Source: an uncultured Burkholderiaceae bacterium | Lineage (GTDB): Bacteria > Pseudomonadota > Gammaproteobacteria > Burkholderiales > Burkholderiaceae_C | Assembly: GCA_938022295.1 (NCBI GenBank) | Contig: CALIDR010000133.1 | Coordinates: forward strand, 1 to 16,921 | DNA: 16,921 nucleotides | Direction: 5' to 3' | Translations under genes and position numbers: made by a program | The notes under the pieces: model-generated | What the model was told of the DNA's origin: nothing | The model's input: the letters and a program-made list of their open reading frames with translations, nothing else | The model's database searches: none | Part shown: piece by piece, positions 1 through 5,303 of the stretch | Layout: each line of letters opens with the position of its first letter | Numbering within the stretch: the first letter of the stretch is position 1

Positions 1-1
1 C

Positions 2-790
2 GGCGGTCGCGAGGCGGCGGTGCTGGGAAGCCCCCGCTACCGGTTGCACGTGTTCACCAGTCGCGGCCGCGCGCTGCTCGCGCGCGACGGCCGGGCGGGC
101 TCGCGGGTGACGACGCCGCTCGGCTACCTCGGTGCGTTCGCGGCCAACGCCGTCAGCCGGCGCGCGATGGGCGGCTGGCTCGAGCGCGTCGTGTTCTCCG
201 ACCCGCGCGGCGCGCTGCCGCTGCCGCTGGCCGACTACCCCACGACGGTGGTGCCGCTGTCGGCCGCGAACCTCGTGCCGAGCATCCTCGCGAGCTGCTC
301 GATCCCGTTCTGGCTCGACGCGGTGCGGGAGATCCCCGGCGCGCCGCCAGGCGCGTACTGGGACGGCGGCCTGACCGACTACCACCTGCACCTCGACTAC
401 GCGGCGATCGCCGACGGCCTGGTGCTTTACCCGCACTTCCAGCGCCAGATCGTGCCCGGCTGGCTCGACAAGGCGCTGCGCCACCGCCACCGGGCGACGG
501 CGCGGCTGGCCAACGTCGTCGTGCTGGCGCCGCGCGCGCCCTGGATCGCGACGCTGCCCAACGCCAAGCTGCCCGACCGCAACGACTTCCTCGCCTACGG
601 CGACGACGACGCGGGGCGCATCGCGGCGTGGACGCGCGCCGTTGCCGAGAGCCAGCGGCTGGCCGACGAGTTCGCAGAGATCGTGCAGCGGCCGACCGTG
701 GAGGCGCTGCCGCTCGGCGACGCGCCCGCCGCCGGCTCTACAATGCGGCTCTCGTCGACCGGCACGAACGAGCAAGGCAGGCAAGCGTGA
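2..790 (+). CDS. Patatin-like phospholipase family protein, 3' part (5' end outside window)
   Basis: The frame is open to the left edge, so this is the last ~262 residues of a longer protein. It reads like the C-terminal half of a patatin-like serine acyl hydrolase, a family that cleaves lipid acyl esters with a Ser-Asp dyad. The segment IPFWLD followed by YWDGG carries the expected catalytic Asp in a D-G-G motif (codon at 362-364). A conserved-looking DYHLHLDY stretch follows. The nucleophile motif G-x-S-x-G and the oxyanion loop should lie upstream and cannot be checked. No membrane segment is visible in this part. The last codons overlap a promoter-like sequence, and the stop overlaps the ATG of a possible thrS leader ORF (TGATG at 788-792). 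Family assignment is fairly secure; substrate is unknown. Confidence 0.75.
   Translation, partial: GGREAAVLGSPRYRLHVFTSRGRALLARDGRAGSRVTTPLGYLGAFAANAVSRRAMGGWLERVVFSDPRGALPLPLADYPTTVVPLSAANLVPSILASCSIPFWLDAVREIPGAPPGAYWDGGLTDYHLHLDYAAIADGLVLYPHFQRQIVPGWLDKALRHRHRATARLANVVVLAPRAPWIATLPNAKLPDRNDFLAYGDDDAGRIAAWTRAVAESQRLADEFAEIVQRPTVEALPLGDAPAAGSTMRLSSTGTNEQGRQA
739..744 (+). promoter_or_regulatory. Candidate -10 box (TACAAT) for the thrS operon
   Basis: CTACAAT at 738-744 is close to the sigma-70 -10 consensus and lies inside the last codons of the patatin gene. No good -35 hexamer is visible 16-18 bases upstream (GGCGAC-like sequence). Transcription would begin near 751, giving a leader of about 155 bases before thrS. 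This is the only convincing -10 between the patatin catalytic region and thrS. The call rests on one motif. Confidence 0.4.
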
Positions 791-828
791 TGGCGCCGCG
801 AACTCCGTTCACCCCCTTCGGAGACTGA
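790..828 (+). CDS. Possible 12-codon leader peptide upstream of thrS
   Basis: This ATG-to-TGA frame encodes MAPRTPFTPFGD. Its ATG overlaps the patatin stop (TGATG), and it sits just downstream of the candidate promoter and upstream of the thrS hairpin. It holds two Thr codons (ACT, ACC), two Phe codons (both TTC) and three Pro codons. Thr and Phe are the substrates of the two synthetases in this operon. The Shine-Dalgarno match is weak (AAGG at 774-777, 12 bases away, or GG at 780-781). A 5-bp stem CTCCG/CGGAG (803-807 with 819-823) lies inside it. Twelve codons can arise by chance, so this is a hypothesis. Confidence 0.3.
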   Translation: MAPRTPFTPFGD

Positions 829-860
829 ACCCGCCGCGTCCGACCGCGTCCCTGTCGATC

Positions 861-893
861 GAAAGCGCGGCCCCGTCCGCGCTTTCTCGTTTT
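861..893 (+). terminator. Intrinsic-terminator hairpin just upstream of thrS (probable attenuator)
   Basis: GAAAGCGCGG (861-870) and CCGCGCTTTC (877-886) form a perfect 10-bp stem with a 6-base loop. TCGTTTT follows, ending at 893. The thrS Shine-Dalgarno (GGAG, 896-899) begins two bases after the T run and the start codon is at 906. No promoter fits between hairpin and gene, so thrS transcription must read through it. A competing pairing is visible: CCGCGT at 844-849 can pair with the left arm, GCGCGG at 865-870. The T tract is short and interrupted, so termination would be partial. Confidence 0.6.
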
Positions 894-905
894 CCGGAGC
901 TGTCC

Positions 906-2825
906 ATGATCTCGATCCGCTTGCCCGATGGTTCGTCGCGCCAGTTCCCCGGCCCGGTCACGGTGGCCGAGGTCGCCGCTTCGATCGGCCCGGGGCTCGC
1001 GAAGGCGGCACTCGCCGGGCGGATCGGCCGCGGCGACGCGGCGAAGCTGGTCGACACCAGCTACCGGCTGGAAGCCGACGCCGATCTGGCGATCGTCACC
1101 GACAAGGACCCCGACGGCCTCGAGCTGATCCGCCACTCGACGGCGCACCTGCTGGCCTACGCCGTCAAGGAGCTGTTCCCCGACGCGCAGGTCACGATCG
1201 GCCCGGTGATCGACAACGGCTTCTACTACGACTTCGCGTACAAGCGCCCGTTCACGCCCGAGGACCTGGCGGCGATCGAGCAGCGCATGCACGAACTCGC
1301 CGCGAAGGACGAGCCGGTGGTGCGCCGGGTGCTGCCGCGCGACGAGGCGGTGGCGCACTTCAAGGCCCAGGGCGAGCACTACAAGGCCGAGATCATCTCG
1401 AGCATCCCGCCCGGCGAGGAGGTCAGCCTGTACCGCGAGGGCGCGTTCGAGGACCTGTGCCGCGGGCCCCACGTGCCGTCCACCGGCAAGCTCAAGCACT
1501 TCAAGCTGATGAAGGTCGCCGGCGCCTACTGGCGGGGCGACCACCGCAACGAGATGCTGCAGCGCATCTACGGCACCGCGTGGGCGACGAAGGACGACCT
1601 GCAGAAGTACCTGACGATGCTCGAGGAGGCCGAGAAGCGCGACCACCGCAGGCTCGGCCGCGAACTCGACCTGTTCCACCTCGACGAGCACGCGCCCGGG
1701 CTCGTGTTCTGGCACCCCAAGGGCTGGGCGCTGTGGCAGCAGGTCGAGCAGTACATGCGCGCCGTCTACCGCGACAACGGCTACCTAGAGGTCAAGGGCC
1801 CGCAGATCCTCGAGAAGACGCTGTGGGAGAAGACGGGGCACTGGGACAAGTACCGCGAGCACATGTTCACGACCGAGTCGGAGAAGCGCGACTACGCGCT
1901 GAAACCGATGAACTGCCCCGGCCACATCCTGATCTTCAAGCAGGGCGTCAAGAGCTACCGCGACCTGCCGCTGCGCTACGGCGAGTTCGGCGCCTGCCAC
2001 CGCAACGAGCCCACCGGCGGCCTGCACGGCATCATGCGCGTGCGCGGCTTCACGCAGGACGACGGCCACATCTTCTGCACGGAGGACCACATCCTGCCCG
2101 AGTGCGTGGCCTACACCGCGCTGCTGCAGAAGGTCTACGCCGACTTCGGCTTCACCGAGATCCTCTACAAGGTCGCCACCCGCCCCGAGCAGCGCATCGG
2201 CAGCGACGATATCTGGGACAAGGCCGAGCACGCGCTGATGGAAAGCCTGCGCCGCTCGGGGTGCGCGTTCGTCGTGGCGCCCGGCGACGGCGCGTTCTAC
2301 GGGCCGAAGATCGAGTACACGCTGAAGGACGCGCTCGGCCGCGAGTGGCAGTGCGGCACGATGCAGGTCGACTTCTCGATGGCGCAGCGGCTCGACGCCG
2401 AGTACGTCGCCGAGGACGGCAGCCGCCGCCACCCGGTGATGCTGCACCGCGCGATCGTCGGCAGCCTCGAGCGCTTCATCGGCATCCTGATCGAGCAGCA
2501 CGCCGGCGCGCTGCCGGCCTGGCTCGCGCCGGTGCAGGCGGTCGTCTGCTCGATCGCCGAAGGCCAGGCCGACTACGCCGCCGAGGTGGCGAAAGCGCTG
2601 CAAAAACAAGGAGTTAGAATCGAGGCGGATTTGCGCGCGGACAAGATCACGTATAAAATCCGTGCCCATTCGTTGCAGAAGGTGCCGTACATCCTCGTCG
2701 TGGGCGACAAGGAGAAGGCAAGCGGCGCCGTTGCGGTGCGTGCCCGTGGCAACCGGGACCTCGGGGTGATGCCCCTGGCCAGCTTCGTCGACAAGCTGCA
2801 GGGCGACATCGCCGCCAAGGTCTAG
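906..2825 (+). CDS. thrS: Threonyl-tRNA synthetase
   Basis: This class II synthetase charges tRNA-Thr in the cytoplasm and edits mischarged Ser-tRNA-Thr. At 639 residues it is close to the usual bacterial length. Domains in order: N-terminal TGS (about 1-62), editing domain with HSTAH at 77-81 and a DLCRGPH segment, class II catalytic core, and C-terminal anticodon-binding domain (from about 537). The three zinc ligands expected from E. coli (C334, H385, H511) are at C337, H388 and H514, a constant offset of three. Motif 2 appears as FGACHRNEPTG. The start ATG has GGAG six bases upstream; longer upstream reading in this frame covers the leader and is not protein-like. It is the first gene of the thrS-infC-rpmI-rplT-pheST block. 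Near its 3' end the codon choice becomes AT-rich, where a promoter for infC seems embedded. Confidence 0.98.
   Translation: MISIRLPDGSSRQFPGPVTVAEVAASIGPGLAKAALAGRIGRGDAAKLVDTSYRLEADADLAIVTDKDPDGLELIRHSTAHLLAYAVKELFPDAQVTIGPVIDNGFYYDFAYKRPFTPEDLAAIEQRMHELAAKDEPVVRRVLPRDEAVAHFKAQGEHYKAEIISSIPPGEEVSLYREGAFEDLCRGPHVPSTGKLKHFKLMKVAGAYWRGDHRNEMLQRIYGTAWATKDDLQKYLTMLEEAEKRDHRRLGRELDLFHLDEHAPGLVFWHPKGWALWQQVEQYMRAVYRDNGYLEVKGPQILEKTLWEKTGHWDKYREHMFTTESEKRDYALKPMNCPGHILIFKQGVKSYRDLPLRYGEFGACHRNEPTGGLHGIMRVRGFTQDDGHIFCTEDHILPECVAYTALLQKVYADFGFTEILYKVATRPEQRIGSDDIWDKAEHALMESLRRSGCAFVVAPGDGAFYGPKIEYTLKDALGREWQCGTMQVDFSMAQRLDAEYVAEDGSRRHPVMLHRAIVGSLERFIGILIEQHAGALPAWLAPVQAVVCSIAEGQADYAAEVAKALQKQGVRIEADLRADKITYKIRAHSLQKVPYILVVGDKEKASGAVAVRARGNRDLGVMPLASFVDKLQGDIAAKV
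2631..2659 (+). promoter_or_regulatory. Candidate internal promoter for infC-rpmI-rplT within thrS
   Basis: TTGCGC (2631-2636) and TAAAAT (2654-2659) are separated by exactly 17 bases; TATAAA at 2652-2657 overlaps the latter. They lie in an AT-rich island (about 2600-2660) using codons rare in the rest of thrS (CAA, AAA, GTT, AGA, TTG, TAT). A further -10-like TAGAAT is at 2615-2620. In E. coli, infC promoters also lie inside thrS, so the position makes sense. Not proven by sequence alone. Confidence 0.45.
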
Positions 2826-2855
2826 GTGCGGGGCGCGCGTTTCGTTTTTTGAACC

Positions 2856-2882
2856 CGGCCGTGACTTGCCTGCGGCCGTGAC
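2856..2882 (+). repeat. Direct repeat CGGCCGTGAC x2 in the thrS-infC gap
   Basis: The ten bases CGGCCGTGAC occur at 2856-2865 and again at 2873-2882, 17 bases apart, ending directly at the infC Shine-Dalgarno (GAGG, 2883-2886). CGGCCG is self-complementary, so the two copies can also pair as a 6-bp stem with an 11-base loop in the mRNA. This could affect ribosome access to the infC start. A T6 run (2845-2850) lies just upstream without a convincing hairpin. Confidence 0.5.
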
Positions 2883-2894
2883 GAGGTTGGAACC

Positions 2895-3443
2895 ATCGCT
2901 ACTTTCTTCGACCGTCGAACGCCGAACGACATCCGCAAGCACCGGTTGAACCGGGAGATCATGGCCCCGATGGTGCGGCTCAACGGGCCCGACAACGAGC
3001 CGCTGGGCATCGTCCCGATCCAGGAAGCGCTGCGACTGGCCGGCGAGTACGACGTCGATCTGGTCGAGATCGCCGCTCAGGCCGACCCGCCGGTGTGCCG
3101 GCTGATGGACTACGGCAAGTTCAAGTACCAGGAGCAGAAGAAGGCGGCGGAGGCGAAGGCCAAGCAGAAGGTCATCGAGGTCAAGGAAGTCAAGTTCCGC
3201 CCCGGCACCGACGAAGGCGACTACGCGATCAAGATGCGCAACTTGCGCCGCTTCATCGCCGAGGATGGCGACAAGGGCAAGGTCACGCTGCGCTTCCGCG
3301 GCCGCGAGATCACGCACCAGGATATCGGCATGCGGCTGCTCGAGCGCATCCGCGACGAACTGTCCGACGTCGCCGTCGTCGAGCACATGCCCAAGCTCGA
3401 GGGGCGGCAGATGGTGATGGTGCTGGCGCCCAAGCGCAAGTAG
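2895..3443 (+). CDS. infC: Translation initiation factor IF-3 (AUC start)
   Basis: IF-3 binds the 30S subunit, keeps it apart from 50S and checks the initiator codon-anticodon pair. The N domain (HRLNREI, then VDLVEIAAQADPPVCRLMDYGKF) is joined by a Lys/Ala-rich helix (KKAAEAKAKQK) to the C domain (VKFRPGTDEGDY to MVMVLAPKRK). I place the start at ATC 2895. An in-frame TGA lies at 2862, no ATG, GTG or TTG falls between it and 2895, GAGG sits eight bases upstream of ATC, and the length becomes 182 residues, as expected. Starting at TTG 2946 would remove the conserved N-terminus. IF-3 genes are known for rare starts (AUU in enterics), which let IF-3 repress its own translation. The same autoregulation is inferred here. 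Confidence 0.95.
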   Translation: MATFFDRRTPNDIRKHRLNREIMAPMVRLNGPDNEPLGIVPIQEALRLAGEYDVDLVEIAAQADPPVCRLMDYGKFKYQEQKKAAEAKAKQKVIEVKEVKFRPGTDEGDYAIKMRNLRRFIAEDGDKGKVTLRFRGREITHQDIGMRLLERIRDELSDVAVVEHMPKLEGRQMVMVLAPKRK

Positions 3444-3515
3444 CGGGGGGCGCCGGCAGGGTCGAAGGGTTTCGCCGCCGCGGTCCGGTCGCCGCGGCCG
3501 GCGGAGAAGAAGCCG

Positions 3516-3555
3516 CTGCAGGCCGTCAAGCGCACCGTCCCGGTGCCGCCTGCAG
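3516..3555 (+). promoter_or_regulatory. Structured leader before rpmI, candidate L20 feedback site
   Basis: CTGCAGGC (3516-3523) pairs with GCCTGCAG (3548-3555), 8 bp. Inside it GCACCG (3532-3537) pairs with CGGTGC (3541-3546), leaving an asymmetric internal loop CGTCAAGC on the 5' side. It ends 11 bases before the rpmI Shine-Dalgarno. In E. coli, L20 represses rpmI-rplT by binding an irregular helix that mimics its 23S rRNA site. The position and irregular stem fit, but the L20 consensus was not tested. Confidence 0.35.
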
Positions 3556-3577
3556 GGGTCCACGAGAAGGAGCAGTC

Positions 3578-3781
3578 ATGCCCAAGATGAAGACCAAGAG
3601 CGGCGCCAAGAAGCGCTTCCGCGTCCGCCCCGGCGGCACCGTCAAGCGCGCGCAGGCGTTCAAGCGCCACATCCTCACGAAGAAGAGCACGTCGCGCAAG
3701 CGCCAGCTGCGCGGCAGCGCCAACGTGCACGAGCGCGACACCGGCCACATCGCGGCGATGATGCCGTTCGCCGGCCTCTGA
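3578..3781 (+). CDS. rpmI: 50S ribosomal protein L35
   Basis: This 67-residue, very basic protein starts MPKMKTKSGAKKRFRV and contains the typical KRHILTKKS..RKRQLRG segment of bacterial L35. It binds 23S rRNA in the large subunit. Length matches the family (about 64-67). The start has a strong Shine-Dalgarno, AAGGAG at 3567-3572, five bases upstream. It follows infC after a 134-base structured gap and precedes rplT by 26 bases, the conserved infC-rpmI-rplT order. Expression is probably controlled by L20 binding to the upstream leader, with rplT translationally coupled. Confidence 0.97.
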   Translation: MPKMKTKSGAKKRFRVRPGGTVKRAQAFKRHILTKKSTSRKRQLRGSANVHERDTGHIAAMMPFAGL

Positions 3782-3807
3782 CCGCCTGAGCACCGAAGGA
3801 GAGAACC

Positions 3808-4164
3808 ATGCCCCGCGTCAAACGTGGTGTCACGGCGCGCGCGCGCCACAAGAAGGTGCTCGCGCAGGCCAAGGGTTTCCGCGGCCGCCGCAAGAACGTG
3901 TTCCGCATCGCCAAGCAGGCGGTGATGAAGGCCGGCCAGTACGCCTACCGCGACCGCCGCACGCGCAAGCGCGTGTTCCGCCAGCTGTGGATCGCGCGCA
4001 TCAACGCCGCCACCCGCGAGCTCGGCGTCACGTACAGCAAGTTCATGGCGGGCCTGAAGAAGGCGCAGATCGACATCGACCGCAAGGTGCTCGCCGACCT
4101 CGCCGTCAACGACCCGGCGGCGTTCGGCAGCATCGTCGCGAAGGTGAAGGCCCAGCTCGCCTGA
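3808..4164 (+). CDS. rplT: 50S ribosomal protein L20
   Basis: The 118 residues match L20 throughout: MPRVKRGVTARARHKKVL, GFRGRRKNVFRIAKQAV, YRDRRTRKR and LWIARINAA. The protein is an early 50S assembly factor with a long basic N-terminal arm in 23S rRNA, and in E. coli it is the translational repressor of rpmI-rplT. AAGGAG at 3796-3801 lies six bases before ATG. The stop overlaps an ATG (TGATG, 4162-4166) opening a 33-codon frame that runs through the pheS attenuator. Confidence 0.98.
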   Translation: MPRVKRGVTARARHKKVLAQAKGFRGRRKNVFRIAKQAVMKAGQYAYRDRRTRKRVFRQLWIARINAATRELGVTYSKFMAGLKKAQIDIDRKVLADLAVNDPAAFGSIVAKVKAQLA

Positions 4165-4265
4165 TGTCGCGCGGCCGGCGGCCCGCCGGGGCCGCCGCGG
4201 CCGTGCCGAGCACGAAGGCCGTCACCTTCGGGGACGGTCTTTTTTTGTCTCCCGAGCACCGATGA
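4164..4265 (+). CDS. Possible 33-codon bridging ORF between rplT and pheS
   Basis: The ATG overlaps the rplT stop (TGATG) and the TGA overlaps the pheS ATG (CGATGA at 4260-4265). The peptide begins MSRGRRPAGAAAAVPSTK and is not recognisable. It has two Phe codons (TTC, TTT) but no Phe run like that of the E. coli pheM leader peptide. A ribosome translating it would cross the hairpin at 4217-4239 and could prevent termination. It may simply be spacer sequence with coupling features; there is no Shine-Dalgarno beyond re-initiation after rplT. Confidence 0.25.
   Translation: MSRGRRPAGAAAAVPSTKAVTFGDGLFLSPEHR
4217..4246 (+). terminator. Strong intrinsic terminator just upstream of pheS (probable pheST attenuator)
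   Basis: GGCCGTC (4217-4223) pairs with GACGGTC (4233-4239), with one G-U pair. A bulged A follows, then CC/GG closing a UUCG tetraloop (4225-4232). Seven T residues follow (4240-4246). pheS starts at 4262, so no promoter fits in between. A mutually exclusive hairpin, CGAAGG (4213-4218) with CCTTCG (4225-4230), could act as antiterminator. E. coli pheST is also controlled by attenuation at this position. The hairpin is certain; its regulation is inferred. Confidence 0.75.
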
Positions 4266-5287
4266 ACGATCTGGATTCCCTCGTCGAGGCCGCGCAGGCC
4301 GCCTTCGCCGCCGCCGCCACGCCCGCCGAACTGGAGAACGCGAAGGCGCGCTTCCTCGGCAAGACCGGCCGCGTGACCGAGCTGCTGAAGTCGCTGGCCG
4401 CGCTCGACGCCGACGCCCGGCGCGCCCGCGGCGCCGAGATCAACGCCGTCAAGCAGCGCGTCGAGGCGTCGCTGCAGGCGCGCCGGCAGGCGCTGGCCGA
4501 CGCCGAGCTCGAGCAGCAGCTGCGCGCGCAGGCGCTGGACGTGACGCTGCCCGGGCGCCGCCGTGGCAGCGGCGGCCTGCACCCGGTCAGCCGCACGATG
4601 GAGCGCATCGAGGCGATCTTCGGCTCGATGGGGTTCGACGTCGCCGAAGGCCCCGAGATCGAGAACGACTGGTTCAACTTCACCGCGCTGAACACGCCGG
4701 CGGACCACCCGGCGCGCTCGATGCACGACACGTTCTACGTCGAGGGCGGCCACCTGCTGCGCACGCACACCAGCCCGATGCAGGTGCGCCACGCGGTGCA
4801 GCACGTCAAGCGCCACGCCGGCCACGACACGATGCCCGAGATCCGCGTCATCGCGCCGGGGCGCACCTACCGCGTCGACAGCGACGCCACGCACTCGCCG
4901 ATGTTCCACCAGTGCGAGGGGCTGTGGATCGGCGAGAACGTGAGCTTCAAGGACCTGAAGGCGGTGTTCGCCGACTTCTTCCGCCACTTCTTCGAGACCG
5001 ACGACCTGGCGATCCGCTTCCGCCCGAGCTTCTTCCCGTTCACCGAGCCGTCGGCCGAGGTCGACATCGCGTTTCCCTCCGGGCCGCTGCGGGGCCGCTG
5101 GCTCGAGGTCGCCGGCTCCGGCCAGGTGCACCCGAACGTCGTGCGCAACTTCGGCCTCGACCCCGAGCGCTGGATCGGCTTCGCGTTCGGCATGGGGCCC
5201 GACCGGCTGACGATGCTGCGCTACGGCATCGGCGACCTGCGGCTGTTCTACGACAACGACCTGCGCTTCCTGTCGCAGTTCGAGTGA
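4262..5287 (+). CDS. pheS: Phenylalanyl-tRNA synthetase alpha subunit
   Basis: This is the catalytic subunit of the heterotetrameric (alpha2-beta2) class II enzyme that charges tRNA-Phe. The 341 residues begin with an Ala/Glu/Arg-rich coiled coil (about 1-95) that contacts tRNA, followed by the class II core. FNFTALNTPADHPARSMHDTF (from about 138) and LRTHTSPMQVR are family hallmarks. Motif 3 reads FGMGPDRLTMLRYGI near 309-323. The Shine-Dalgarno is weak (CGAG), which fits coupling to an upstream ORF. The gene follows a strong terminator hairpin and is 16 bases from pheT, so the subunits are co-transcribed. Confidence 0.98.
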   Translation: MNDLDSLVEAAQAAFAAAATPAELENAKARFLGKTGRVTELLKSLAALDADARRARGAEINAVKQRVEASLQARRQALADAELEQQLRAQALDVTLPGRRRGSGGLHPVSRTMERIEAIFGSMGFDVAEGPEIENDWFNFTALNTPADHPARSMHDTFYVEGGHLLRTHTSPMQVRHAVQHVKRHAGHDTMPEIRVIAPGRTYRVDSDATHSPMFHQCEGLWIGENVSFKDLKAVFADFFRHFFETDDLAIRFRPSFFPFTEPSAEVDIAFPSGPLRGRWLEVAGSGQVHPNVVRNFGLDPERWIGFAFGMGPDRLTMLRYGIGDLRLFYDNDLRFLSQFE

Positions 5288-5303
5288 AGCCCCGAGACGT
5301 CCC

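Noticed and set aside
642..905. N-terminal extension of thrS to position 642
   Set aside because: Adds Arg/Pro-rich residues through the patatin gene and leader hairpin; ATG 906 has a good Shine-Dalgarno and begins the conserved TGS domain.
751..905. T-box riboswitch before thrS
   Set aside because: No T-box sequence or specifier-loop arrangement is visible, and the family is essentially absent from betaproteobacteria.
2826..2852. Terminator between thrS and infC at the T6 run (2845-2850)
   Set aside because: I could not find a stable hairpin directly upstream of the T run; only 4-bp pairings are possible.
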